From Tissierellales bacterium (lineage in GTDB: Bacteria; Bacillota; Clostridia; Tissierellales; Tissierellaceae), in the NCBI GenBank assembly GCA_030146705.1, contig JASLBE010000002.1:46574-110573 (forward strand): a stretch of DNA of 64,000 bases, given 5' to 3'. Both the position numbers and the translations under genes were made by a program. Below are positions 17,601 to 26,003 of the stretch, one piece after another. The notes below the pieces were generated by a model that was given only the letters and a program-made list of their open reading frames with translations, searched no databases and was not told the origin of the DNA. The stretch's first letter is position 1. Every line of letters starts with the position of its first letter.

Positions 17601-19204
17601 ATAGGCTTAACAGATGGATTATCATCTAGCCCCTTAATAGGTTCTTGCTTTTCATTTACCCATACCTTTTTAATTTTTATATCTTTTCTTTTTATTTTGT
17701 TCCTAAATTGTAAAACCACACCCTGGCTATCATTTTCACCAATTGTAAACTTTTGGGGCTCAGGATTTAAAATCATCCCATCTAAAACAGCCCTTTCCCT
17801 AACCTCATAATTTCCAGGCTCTAGGTTGTTTATAGTAACTAAGCCCCTCTTATTAGTAGTCAGGTCCTCCCTAGCCAGGTCCAAAGGCCTTCCATCCTTT
17901 AAAATTTCAAACTCAACCCCAGGAATTCTTTTATTCTTAAAATCCTCTGGGTAGTCATCTTCATCTAAGAACTTTTCAATTATTAGCTGTCTTGGAACAG
18001 CTGATATAGTCCCACCAAAGTTAATATTCCTAACCCTACCATTACTTACAATCTTATTATTTTCAATATCAGGAGAATTAGAAAACCTTAGGTAGGAAGA
18101 ATTTCCAAACTCTTCAACATCCTTTAAAATTTTAGTCCTATAATAAACCTGTAAACTTTCAATCCTACTATCTCCTGCCACATAATCTGGTATAGATAAC
18201 TCTATCCTATCCTTAGTAGAATACAGACTAACCTGCCTTAAGTCTATCCCAGTACTATAAAGGTCATTATTATTTGGATTAATATCTTCCTTCTTATAAG
18301 TCTTATAATTTCCAGCTACATTAATAGTAAGTTGGATTGAGTCCTCTATTATTTCATGGGCATCCTTGTTTTCTAATTCATCAACAATAACAACAGGTCC
18401 ATAGACAGCCTTCTTTACATTACTAGGCATAAAGGATAAAAACCACCTTAGCTCATCAGCCCTATCAGGTTGCATATCTCCAGTCTTGTAGTAGATAGTA
18501 TCACTAACTCCACCAGAAGTGTTTTCCTGCCTACTTATTGTAGCGGTTTTAGAAACCCCTCCAGCATCAACACTAAAACTCTTATCCTCCTCAGTTGAAT
18601 CATTCCTAACCATCATAGTAAAGTCCAAAGAACCTACGACCTGAGCCTTGTTTATTTTCTCAATATTTTCATTAAATACAAGCTCAATATAATCAGGATT
18701 TCCAGTTAAAACATTTATCCTGGCAACTTCAAGCTCCCTATTATCTAGGTCAGTTAAATATATGGACTGGCTCCCCTTATTATAAATAGATACATTCTTA
18801 TCTCCATGGGAATTAGCATATATCCTAATATAGTCTCCAGCCCTTATATCATTAGTAGAAGCTGCATCATACATAGCCTTTACCCCTATCCTGTCGCCAT
18901 CCTTATAGGCCCCCTTATCAGGGTCAAAAACTAGGGTATTTATAATACTACTTATATCCCTAGCCTCATGGGCCAAAGACCTTAAGCCCTCCTGGTCAAA
19001 CTCATCTTCATATTTCTTTAAAAGATCCTCCCCTTCGGGTTGGAAACTTGTTTCATCATTATAAACACCTTCAATGTTTATATTACTTTTATCTTCCTTA
19101 ATATTGAATTTTTCAACTTCATCTGCAAAGGCAAAAACACCTAAGACACTTTGCAAAATCATAAGAAAAATTACTAAATACAATATAATATTTTTATTTT
19201 TCAA
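14645..19204 (-). CDS. LPKTG-anchored adhesin with Cna_B repeats and Pro-rich wall-spanning region
   Basis: A 1519-residue surface protein. It starts at a TTG (19204-19202) behind GGAGGGG. The order is: signal peptide (about 1-28, cut near FAFA); collagen-adhesin-like N-terminal domains (to about 410); an SpaA/Cna_B prealbumin-like domain (EILKDGRPLDL to ERAVLDG); and about seven Cna_B-like repeats, each opening with a K-x-W motif (IKIKKVW, LVKKW, SVKKEW, VSKKW, IEKYW, IEKKW, VKKEW). Then come about 200 residues of PEKPEEPSKP-type repeats, LPKTGVANT, a membrane helix and a basic tail KEK. It likely binds a host or matrix protein, which is inference. The sortase gene follows. Confidence 0.93.
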   Translation of the reverse strand: MKNKNIILYLVIFLMILQSVLGVFAFADEVEKFNIKEDKSNINIEGVYNDETSFQPEGEDLLKKYEDEFDQEGLRSLAHEARDISSIINTLVFDPDKGAYKDGDRIGVKAMYDAASTNDIRAGDYIRIYANSHGDKNVSIYNKGSQSIYLTDLDNRELEVARINVLTGNPDYIELVFNENIEKINKAQVVGSLDFTMMVRNDSTEEDKSFSVDAGGVSKTATISRQENTSGGVSDTIYYKTGDMQPDRADELRWFLSFMPSNVKKAVYGPVVIVDELENKDAHEIIEDSIQLTINVAGNYKTYKKEDINPNNNDLYSTGIDLRQVSLYSTKDRIELSIPDYVAGDSRIESLQVYYRTKILKDVEEFGNSSYLRFSNSPDIENNKIVSNGRVRNINFGGTISAVPRQLIIEKFLDEDDYPEDFKNKRIPGVEFEILKDGRPLDLAREDLTTNKRGLVTINNLEPGNYEVRERAVLDGMILNPEPQKFTIGENDSQGVVLQFRNKIKRKDIKIKKVWVNEKQEPIKGLDDNPSVKPISVALKAKSSNGERLIGEYDLNKDNNWSYELKNVLAYYIEDLEAGILSEYEFVLEELNGEDYLVEITREDSPGVLEFLVTNTIKDEEPTFKTREISLVKKWLGSIGEGIEEISLSLKEKGKIIRENIIIKAKDQWKKVIEIAEDIDLADLELEEDKLEGYLSIVEKNEAGFLIKNIETLDLSVKKEWSKDASQFKEPIRVRLLARVNGEDLAAEDLGLGLVETSVVLNEDNNWEASFKELPKYTREMEEIHYSVGEEFLNSGLAEKLYPVITGDMASGYLITNNLREVEPEKRDIRVSKKWIGLSQDELSKASIRVELYADGEFLLDGTIKGNGSIDFKDLDKYRLVDGKKELINYEVKEPGLVDNFKSEIEGDMDEGFRITNTLKNINIKIEKYWELINKEDIPTSLVFKLTRNGQVFDYDNLGIRDSSERIYLRRDPGSLNMEKTIYGLDLYDGLGNKYDYDLVEYGDEYNVKIEKIFDGDSYIFKVTNSPKEKEKTRLEIEKKWEIKDKKLMDEIGEDLIEIEVQLLKDGENYGEPIRLRGRIGDKSAWKYTFDGLDRFDTNGDEINYSVVETKMPSWVFATEYEYSTKGKVIINNISEEEPRDFIRPKMDLDVKKEWILKSELGREKYKNEVKDIEVELLVDGEASGKTLVLNEDNNWKASFKDLDKFIFDFKDGRPNIIGELDYSIRENTSFSWIEVEILGGPSEGFILVNKEREDLPPEKPEEPNKPEEPEEPSKPEKPEEPSKPEKPEEPNKPEEPEEPSKPEKPEEPNKPEKPEEPSKPEKPEEPNKPEKPEEPSKPEKPEEPSKPEKPNKPEKPEEPSRPGKPEKPSKPGKPEKPSKPEKPEKPNKPEKPNKPEKPSKPEKPEKPSRPEKPEKPSRPEKPEKPSKPEEPEEPSRPEEPEEPEKPNKPEEPEEIVANDPEETIDQDFKGIVVERDPIEETVEEKPEELPKTGVANTSLYSLIGIIILGLGAAFIKEK
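14848..15432 (-). repeat. Tandem Pro/Glu/Lys repeat tract in the adhesin gene
   Basis: An in-frame array of short units encoding PEKP, PEEP, NKP, SKP and SRP, about 195 residues in all. The DNA units (CTCCGGTTTTTCCGG-like on the plus strand) differ mostly at third positions. The tract keeps all three plus-strand frames open for about 600 bases, but those frames are artefacts. It acts as an extended wall-crossing stalk. Confidence 0.9.
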
Positions 19205-20210
19205 ATAACCCCTCCTATTTATTTATGTAATAATTGTACTCTAATAAATAATATGAATTAATAGTTTATTTTTATTATTTTGTATTAATTTTATACTTCT
19301 ATTAGTTTTAATTTTATAATTATTACAATTATTACTTTTTTTGATAAAGTCGCGTCATTATTTTACTTAAGCTTTATTTGCAAAAAAATAAAGCGACTAT
19401 TGTCGCTTCACTTTTGGATTTTAGAAGAAATAAATCCTATAGCTATCTTATTTATGTCTATTTTTATGCCTATTTTTTCTGTCGATTGAAAGATTAGATA
19501 AAACAATCTAAATTTTATCAAATACAAGCTAATATTCAGCTACCAGCCTATATCTACTTTCTTGGGTTCTCATCTTCCAACTTATTTCCTTTAGATATTA
19601 CACTTTAGAATTTGGGTATCAGTCTTAAGATATCTATTCTTATTTTTTGTTTTTTGTTTTTATTTTTCCTAGTCTATAATACAGATTATCTCTTATGCAT
19701 TATTAACCCACTACCCTATATAATATTCTTTCATATAAGGCTAATTGATTATAAATATTATCTAAATAAAATCAAATATATTTAAACTTAGTTTACTATA
19801 TAATGGTATATATTTTAATTTCAAATATTTTAAGGTAGACAAAGTTAATAATGACATTTAAAATTTCGTCTAAAGAAAATCACGATTTATGTCAGATATT
19901 CTACTGCTTCTTATTTTTTATGTTTTTCTTATGCTAATATTAAGTACTTAATTTAAAAATAGCTATAAAATATATATTCCTTCCTCAATTGCTGCAATAG
20001 TAATTATATTTGATTTTTCTAAATTTTATAATGGTAATTTCACACCATATTACTGTCAAATTTTTATACTTATTTTGTAAACTTGTTACATTTTCATTTT
20101 TCTGTCATTAATATTAAATTTTATGTTATAATTTGCTAAAAAAACTATTACTATCATAATATAACTTAATTTTTCTATTTTTTGCCATATTTTAGGACAT
20201 TTTTTAAAAA
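19205..20210. other. 1 kb non-coding region upstream of the adhesin gene
   Basis: About 1000 very AT-rich bases between the AraC-type regulator and the adhesin gene, both on the minus strand. No ORF with a ribosome site was found. It contains one hairpin with a T-run on the minus strand at 19391-19409. It could hold a long regulated leader, a small RNA or decayed sequence. Confidence 0.5.
19391..19409 (-). terminator. Orphan minus-strand terminator-like hairpin
   Basis: AAGCGAC/GTCGCTT with a short loop, followed on the minus strand by TTATTTTTTT. No gene ends here: the next minus-strand gene upstream stops 800 bases away. The adhesin start lies about 190 bases downstream, so it may be an attenuator or the end of a small RNA. 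Confidence 0.6.
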
Positions 20211-22553
20211 TTATATCCTTGTAAATTTTTTCAAGACTATCTCAAAGGGAGAATATTCTATCCTATCCCTAAAGGTCCCCTCTATGTCCTTTATTTCCAT
20301 CTTAAAGTTTGGAATAGATAACTTTTGAATATATTTCCTCTCACTATAGGTTAAATACCTATAATTTTCCTCAGACCCCAAATTATATAAAGCATTCCCA
20401 TTTTCATAAGATACAGTTTCAGTTGTAATTTTATACTTCCCATCTAGTCCCTTTATTTTAAAGTTTAAATTATACCTGTCATCTTTTAAATTATAAAATC
20501 CCTTATTTGCAGCAAATAAATAAGACATTAAACAATTTCCATAAATCAATACAAAGATATCTCTTTCATTTACTGTTACTAAATACCCATTCCCAGTCAG
20601 TAATACTTCCCCCTTAATCTGCTTTAATAGGAATAAAGACCAGTAAAAAGGAGTATAAAAACCATAGTCATCTACAAGCTTAGGATAATAATAACCCTCT
20701 CTTTGGTTCCTATCCACTACTGTAAAGTCTGTTATATAGTTTTTCCCATCACTAAACATAAAAGAAAGCTTCATTTTTAGCGAAGTCATAAAGAGGTCCT
20801 TATACCTTGGATCTAGGTCGGATATGTCTATATACTTAGAACTATCCTTCATATAAATCTTGCTCCCTTTGAAATCAACCTCTTTTTTTATCCTGCCTAT
20901 CCTGTCAATTATCCCTTCCAGGTGGACCTCTATTTTCTGTATCTCCTCTATTGATATGCCAACCTCAACCCCATCATTAATATAGTTTACTACTATAAAA
21001 TAAGGGTCAAAGGAACAAGTATCATTTTTCCTATCCTTAAACTTATTATGGATAAGCCTAAGCTTACCCAGGTCATCTTCGTTTATCTTACCTATATCAT
21101 AGCCCCACCTTAGGTCTTCTGAGCTTACCTTCTCCTTCAAAAGAGTTTGTTGCATACAAATATAGTTCCTATAAATATCAAGTTCATCTTCCATATTCCA
21201 ATACTTATAAATATCCATAATATCTATAATATACTTAAACCTTTTCATATTGGCAGTTCCAACAGCCCTGGAAACAAACTTATAAAACTTACTAAAAATT
21301 TCCCTCTTTTCCTTTAAGGCATTTAAGCCATATTCCTTTAAATTTAAAGGGCCAACATCTAGTCCAATTATGGCTGTTATATTATAGTTTATACACTTGT
21401 CCAAAAGGTCATGGAAGTCTTCTAATTCTATTTTCTTATCTATATCCACTAGGTAAAGACCCTCTACCCCATCATCATCCTTCTTAATGGCAAATCTTAG
21501 TATAATTTCTTCTATGTCTATTTTATCAGCTATATCGCTTATAATCTTTAAGTAGTCATTGCCCATACTCTTTAGACTCCTAATGGTCTGCCAAGTATTT
21601 AAGAAGTTCTCAGTAACAACCTCAGCATCTACATCAATTACCAGTTCTCCCTTTTCAAAATATCCAGCTACATACTCCTCATAACTAGACCTTTTTATAT
21701 GCTTCTGTATGTCTTCAAACTTATCATTTATCTTTAAATTCTTATCTTTGAACTTATATATCTTCCTATAGGTTGAAGGGGTCATATCTAGGTACCTATT
21801 AAAAATCCTATTTAAAGACTTGGTGGACCCAAAATCAACTATCTCTGCTATTTGCTCCAGACTTTTAGATGTATTAATCATATAAAGGGTTGCGTGGAAC
21901 AATTTTAACTGTTGGACATATTCTGTAAACTTTATCCCTGTTAATTCATTAAATATCCTGGAAATATAGGACTGGCTTAGGTGCATAATTTCTGAAAGGT
22001 CCTTAAGGTTTAGGTTTTCTAGGTTTCCATCTGCTATCATCTCTTCAATTGTATATAGGTACTCCTTTTTTTCCTCGTAGCCATAAATTACATTTGTTGT
22101 ATCACTGTAGTTTTTAATCAGGGTCTTAACTATTTGGTTAACTTGAGAATACCTAGTGTCCAAATCGTCCCTATCCATTTTCATCCTGTATAGGAGCATT
22201 AGGTTGTTCACTACAGACTCCCTTACATCTTTTCTAGGAACATGGTTCCTATACCTAGTTTGATAGTAAAGCTCGCCTAGTCTTTTCAAGTAGTCTGGCT
22301 TAACATTAAAAATTAAGACGAAATTCTCAACTCCCTCACCATATAAAAACCTATTTTCACATTGGTTTAAAATTAAAAGTTCTCCCTCTTCTACGCTTAT
22401 TAATTCTTCTTTTAGCTTATACTTAATCCCCCCATCTACTACATATATAACTTGTACACCAGGGGTGTTATCATAGAATATCCCATTTAAGTTTTCTACA
22501 TATATGGAATACTTCTCCCCTGTTGTTAATACTTCACTTGACAAAAAACTCAT
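20211..22553 (-). CDS. AraC-family regulator with large C-terminal glycosidase-like domain
   Basis: 780 residues. The N-terminus (to about 130) looks like a cupin-type sensor (VIYVVDGGIKYKLKEELISVEEGELLILNQ). Residues about 165-270 are the AraC double HTH: LKDLSEIMHLSQSYISRIF with FTEYVQQLK, then LEQIAEIVDFGSTKSLNRIF with MTPSTYRKIY. The remaining 500 residues resemble the degenerate GH39-like barrel fused to AraC regulators in several Firmicutes, but I see no clear catalytic Glu pair, so it is probably a ligand sensor. It lies upstream of and parallel to the adhesin gene, which it may control. Confidence 0.85.
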   Translation of the reverse strand: MSFLSSEVLTTGEKYSIYVENLNGIFYDNTPGVQVIYVVDGGIKYKLKEELISVEEGELLILNQCENRFLYGEGVENFVLIFNVKPDYLKRLGELYYQTRYRNHVPRKDVRESVVNNLMLLYRMKMDRDDLDTRYSQVNQIVKTLIKNYSDTTNVIYGYEEKKEYLYTIEEMIADGNLENLNLKDLSEIMHLSQSYISRIFNELTGIKFTEYVQQLKLFHATLYMINTSKSLEQIAEIVDFGSTKSLNRIFNRYLDMTPSTYRKIYKFKDKNLKINDKFEDIQKHIKRSSYEEYVAGYFEKGELVIDVDAEVVTENFLNTWQTIRSLKSMGNDYLKIISDIADKIDIEEIILRFAIKKDDDGVEGLYLVDIDKKIELEDFHDLLDKCINYNITAIIGLDVGPLNLKEYGLNALKEKREIFSKFYKFVSRAVGTANMKRFKYIIDIMDIYKYWNMEDELDIYRNYICMQQTLLKEKVSSEDLRWGYDIGKINEDDLGKLRLIHNKFKDRKNDTCSFDPYFIVVNYINDGVEVGISIEEIQKIEVHLEGIIDRIGRIKKEVDFKGSKIYMKDSSKYIDISDLDPRYKDLFMTSLKMKLSFMFSDGKNYITDFTVVDRNQREGYYYPKLVDDYGFYTPFYWSLFLLKQIKGEVLLTGNGYLVTVNERDIFVLIYGNCLMSYLFAANKGFYNLKDDRYNLNFKIKGLDGKYKITTETVSYENGNALYNLGSEENYRYLTYSERKYIQKLSIPNFKMEIKDIEGTFRDRIEYSPFEIVLKKFTRI

Positions 22554-22733
22554 ATTTCACCTCTACTTGTTCTAAACATTATAAAACATCCTATATATTC
22601 TACCATAATTTAAACTATCATGTATTTTTTAAACTTATACTTCATTTTACTCTATTTTACTATATTGTCCAATAAGTTAAGAAAAATATAAGAAATAACC
22701 CCTCTAATTGGAAGGCTTTAAAAAAGAAAAAAA

Positions 22734-22763
22734 GGGTCTTCCCATACCTAAGTATGGTAAACC
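22734..22763 (-). terminator. Terminator of the CAP-domain gene
   Basis: Stem GGGTTTACCATAC/GTATGGGAAGACCC on the minus strand with a TTAG loop and imperfect base, followed by TTTTTTTC. It lies 18 bp after the stop codon. Confidence 0.75.
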
Positions 22764-22780
22764 CCTAGATAAAACTCCTC

Positions 22781-23998
22781 TCACTTAGCAAAGTTTTGGG
22801 TGAAGTATGTCCTATTTGTTCCAAGACCTCCCCTTGCAATTCCAACTCCTAGGTAGGTAAAGTCTCCCAAGATATTATCCCTATGGTCCTTGGAATTATA
22901 GAGCCCATTTAGGGCTTCAGATGGAGAATATCCACAATAGGCTATGTTCTCTCCCCCCTTGTTAAAGCTTGTCTCCTTGAAAAACCTTGCTTCAAAGGCC
23001 TCGCCTTTATAGTTGTAGTGGGAAAAATAGTTTTTTTCAGCCATTTCCCTACTATGGCTCCCTGCAAGACCATCTAGTTTCTTATGCCTTTTTAAGGGGG
23101 CAAGCCCCTGGTTCAATCTTAGGCTATTGGTAAAGTCAAAAAACCTATTTTCCAAAGACCTAATTTGTTCAAGATCACTCTTGTCCTCAAACCTAAGAAA
23201 GTCTCTAGCCTTTATGTTTAAAAAACTCAACTTCCCCTGGTAGTCGGACCTATTGTTTACTATAATTCCAAAGGACCTATAAAGTTCCTTAATTTCCTTG
23301 TCTATATCCAACTTAAAGTCCTGGCCATTCCTAAACTTGTTATCCAGTATCCAGGCCTGGGAATTGGTTTCAACTTCAACCACCCTAGAATTTTTGACCC
23401 TAACCTGGATATGGTCCTTATAGTCTTCCCCTTGGTTATTGTAAATATACCAAAGTCCTCCTTCTATAGACTTGTCCTTCCTCTTTGGTTGGCCCAAGTT
23501 TTTAACCAGGTCTTCTTCCTCCATAAAAATACTTAGTTCCCTAGTCTTATTTTTAAAACTTCCCAGTCCCCTTATATCATAAAGATGGATTGTTCCAGCT
23601 CCTAACTTAGACTTAGGCTCCCAGATTAACCTAAATCCCAAGGCATCACTAGCAAGCCTTAGGGGGATAAATATTTTTTGCTGCCTAAGGATAAAACTTT
23701 CCCCAGAATTTAAAAAATTCCCAGTTGTAAATATTTTTCCATCAGCTAAATTTAAAGCCAAGATACCATTTCTTCTAGTAAGAATAATAAGCCCATCTTC
23801 CCTCCTAGGTCTAGTATCCAATTTCCTAAGGACCTGGTCCAGGCTAATATAGCTAGAGCCCCCTTCTAAGATAAGCCCTCCTGATAGGTCTAAACTTTCA
23901 TCATTTAGCTTAACTTCCAAGCCTGGACCTGCATAATTTTTTGAAGAAAAACCTAGTAGCAAAACTAGCCACATAAAAACTTTAATACTCCTTTTCAT
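22781..23998 (-). CDS. Secreted CAP (SCP/PR1)-domain protein with stalk domain
   Basis: 405 residues with a signal peptide (to about 23, NYAGPG). Residues about 25-140 form a copper-amine-oxidase-N-like domain (IFIPLRLASDALGFRLIW). A CAP-associated segment with HIQVRVKNSRVVEVETNSQAW follows. The C-terminal CAP domain (about 270-405) has FTNSLRLNQGLAPL, HSREMAEKNYFSHYN, GENIAYCG, SKDHRDNIL and GVGIARGG. CAP proteins of this type are secreted and of uncertain function, perhaps wall binding or proteolysis. The gene is 31 bp downstream of a GreA-like gene and may be cotranscribed with it. Confidence 0.9.
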   Translation of the reverse strand: MKRSIKVFMWLVLLLGFSSKNYAGPGLEVKLNDESLDLSGGLILEGGSSYISLDQVLRKLDTRPRREDGLIILTRRNGILALNLADGKIFTTGNFLNSGESFILRQQKIFIPLRLASDALGFRLIWEPKSKLGAGTIHLYDIRGLGSFKNKTRELSIFMEEEDLVKNLGQPKRKDKSIEGGLWYIYNNQGEDYKDHIQVRVKNSRVVEVETNSQAWILDNKFRNGQDFKLDIDKEIKELYRSFGIIVNNRSDYQGKLSFLNIKARDFLRFEDKSDLEQIRSLENRFFDFTNSLRLNQGLAPLKRHKKLDGLAGSHSREMAEKNYFSHYNYKGEAFEARFFKETSFNKGGENIAYCGYSPSEALNGLYNSKDHRDNILGDFTYLGVGIARGGLGTNRTYFTQNFAK

Positions 23999-24029
23999 CT
24001 GCCTACCTCCTAATTCCCTTTGTCAAGGT

Positions 24030-24470
24030 TTAAGGCCCTGGCTTTTCAATCTTACTTATCTTAAAAATTAAATTCTTCGCAGGATTAAGCTCCACTAAAT
24101 CATCCCTAGCCCTTCCTAAGATTGCCTGGCCAAAACCACTATCTTCCGATACTTTATATTTGAATATATCGGCTTCTTCATCAGGAACTAAAGTAAATTT
24201 TAAATGATAGCCATAAATAATATTATAAACTTCTACTACATCATAGGTCTCTAGGCTGGACTCTTCTTCCTCCTTTTTATCAGAAGAAGCATTAGGCCTG
24301 TCCATTCCCTTACAGGCTGTTTCCATTTTAAAAAGCTTAAGGGCCCTAGGTCCCTGGGACTTTCTAATAGGTTTCTTTAAATGCTGGTTCCTTTGCTTAT
24401 AGTATTCTCCCCTTGAAATATTCTTCCCCTTCTTCAAAAGTCTAAATTCCTTCTTAAGCCTGTGGTCCAT
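24030..24470 (-). CDS. Stand-alone GreA/GreB C-terminal-like domain protein
   Basis: 146 residues. The N-terminal 60 are strongly basic and disordered-looking (KKEFRLLKKGKNISRGEYY). The C-terminal 75 follow the GreA/GreB C-terminal (FKBP-like) pattern: a beta strand, then FTLVPDEEADIFKYKVSEDS, GFGQAILGRARDD and IFKISKIEK, corresponding to YTLVGPDEAD, SPLGRALLGKKVGD and YEILKIE in GreA. The Gre coiled coil with the catalytic acidic tip is absent, so it should not rescue stalled polymerase the way GreA does. It may bind RNA polymerase like Rnk or compete with Gre factors, which is inference. Confidence 0.7.
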   Translation of the reverse strand: MDHRLKKEFRLLKKGKNISRGEYYKQRNQHLKKPIRKSQGPRALKLFKMETACKGMDRPNASSDKKEEEESSLETYDVVEVYNIIYGYHLKFTLVPDEEADIFKYKVSEDSGFGQAILGRARDDLVELNPAKNLIFKISKIEKPGP

Positions 24471-24560
24471 AAAAAAACCTCCATCTTAAACCAATCCTTT
24501 ATTTACAATATTCTGATAATCATAATTATAACATAAACTGGAATTTTTTGTCATTGCAAT

Positions 24561-24582
24561 AAATAAGGGACTGCCCTTATTT
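24561..24582 (-). terminator. Hairpin at the end of the thiamine operon
   Basis: AAATAAGGG/CCCTTATTT with a 4-base loop overlaps the thiD stop codon. No clear T-run follows on the minus strand, so termination is only probable. Confidence 0.45.
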
Positions 24583-25365
24583 AAAGTGTAAGTTGTAACT
24601 ATGGTTTAAAGGACCCCTTCCTTCACCTAGGTCTAGTCCATCCTTTATGGCTCCTGTTACATATTCCTTAGCCCTAAGAACAGCCTCCTCCATATCCATC
24701 CCCTTGGCTAGGTTGCTTGCAATAGCTGAGGATAGAGTACAGCCTGTACCGTGGGTATTAGGGTTTTCAAACCTAGATCCCTCTAGCCAAATTTTTTTCC
24801 CTCCTACAATTAAAAGGTCGTCTGCCCTAGACTCAAGATGGCCACCCTTAATTAGGACATCTCCTTTTATAAGGCTTGAAATCTTTTCTCCTGCAATTTC
24901 CATTTCCGCCTTATTCCTTACCTTAAGACCTGATATAACCTCAGCCTCCATCATATTTGGAGTTATTAGGTCTCCCAGGGGCAGAAGTCTTTCTACCAAG
25001 GTCTTGACCCCATCATCCTCCATTAAGTTAGACCCACTAGTAGAAACCATAACAGGGTCAATTACTATATTCTTAGCCTTATATTTTAATAGTTTTTCCC
25101 GAATTTCCTCTATTATTTCAGCCTCTGAAACCATACCAATTTTTATTCCATCTGGAAATATATCTGTAAATACAGCATCTAGTTGGAGGCCAACAAAGTA
25201 TCTAGGTAGGTTTAAAACCCCTGTAACCCCCCTTGTGTTTTGAGCTGTCAAAGCAGTTATTACACTCATTCCATAGCAGGCATTCCCTTGAAAGGTCTTT
25301 AGGTCTGCCTGGATACCTGCACCTCCACTAGGATCAGACCCTGCAATAGTTAAAATTTTCTTCAT
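24577..25365 (-). CDS. thiD: Hydroxymethylpyrimidine/phosphomethylpyrimidine kinase
   Basis: Phosphorylates HMP and HMP-P to HMP-PP for thiamine synthesis. The 262 residues open with LTIAGSDPSGGAGIQADLKTF, the ThiD substrate signature. DPVMVSTSGSNL and the ATP-site NTHGTGCTLSSAIA follow. It is the last gene of the TPP-riboswitch operon and overlaps the HAD gene by 4 bp (ATGA). No thiC is nearby, so the HMP probably comes from salvage. Confidence 0.95.
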   Translation of the reverse strand: MKKILTIAGSDPSGGAGIQADLKTFQGNACYGMSVITALTAQNTRGVTGVLNLPRYFVGLQLDAVFTDIFPDGIKIGMVSEAEIIEEIREKLLKYKAKNIVIDPVMVSTSGSNLMEDDGVKTLVERLLPLGDLITPNMMEAEVISGLKVRNKAEMEIAGEKISSLIKGDVLIKGGHLESRADDLLIVGGKKIWLEGSRFENPNTHGTGCTLSSAIASNLAKGMDMEEAVLRAKEYVTGAIKDGLDLGEGRGPLNHSYNLHFK

Positions 25366-26003
25366 AATGTCCCCCTTATTTCTGTAAAGTTTTCTATCTC
25401 TAAGTCCACTAGTCCCTCCATCTTTTTAAAGTCTCCCTGGTTGTATAAATCCTTGACCAAGACTATTTTAAGCCCAGCCTCCCTGGCAGACCTAATTGCA
25501 TAATAGCTATCTTCAAAAACATATGTCCTAGTCCTATCCTTGCCTATCTTCTCCATTATTTTATTATAAAAACCTACCTGCCTCTTACTAACACCTAGGC
25601 TCTCTTCTGTAAATATCTCCTTAAAACACCTATAAATACCCAGTCTTTTTAAAACTAGTTTTCCTAAATTACCAGGTATAGTAGTTCCTATAAACAAGTC
25701 AACCCCTGACCTATATAGGTCCCTTATATAGGCTAGAGCTCCTGGTTTAGCCTGGAATTTTTCTTTATAATAAAACCCTATAAGGTCTTCTAATTCCTTT
25801 TTTATTTCCTGGCTAGATTTTTCAAGCCCAAACTTTTCCTTAATATGCAAGGAGGATTCTATAAGGTTCATCTCCCCTATTTCCTTAGAAAGGTCCTCTC
25901 CTGGACTTTGACCCAGGGACCTTAAATATTCACTGGCTAAAACATCCCATATATATAGGGAGTCTATTATTGTCCCATCTATATCAAATATGGCTGCTTC
26001 CAT
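25362..26003 (-). CDS. HAD-family phosphatase in the thiamine operon
   Basis: 213 residues with the HAD signature FDIDGTIIDS (nucleophile D7, acid D9), TTIPGN as motif II-like and a later FEDSYYAI acidic loop. A helical cap occupies about 16-85. It overlaps thiE by 20 bp and thiD by 4 bp, so it is translationally coupled in a thiamine operon. It may dephosphorylate thiamine phosphate or HMP derivatives, which is inference from context. HAD substrates cannot be read from sequence alone. Confidence 0.85.
   Translation of the reverse strand: MEAAIFDIDGTIIDSLYIWDVLASEYLRSLGQSPGEDLSKEIGEMNLIESSLHIKEKFGLEKSSQEIKKELEDLIGFYYKEKFQAKPGALAYIRDLYRSGVDLFIGTTIPGNLGKLVLKRLGIYRCFKEIFTEESLGVSKRQVGFYNKIMEKIGKDRTRTYVFEDSYYAIRSAREAGLKIVLVKDLYNQGDFKKMEGLVDLEIENFTEIRGTL

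Noticed and set aside
19851..19937. 28-codon ORF in the gap upstream of the adhesin
   Set aside because: No ribosome site, low-complexity composition and no similarity that I recognise.
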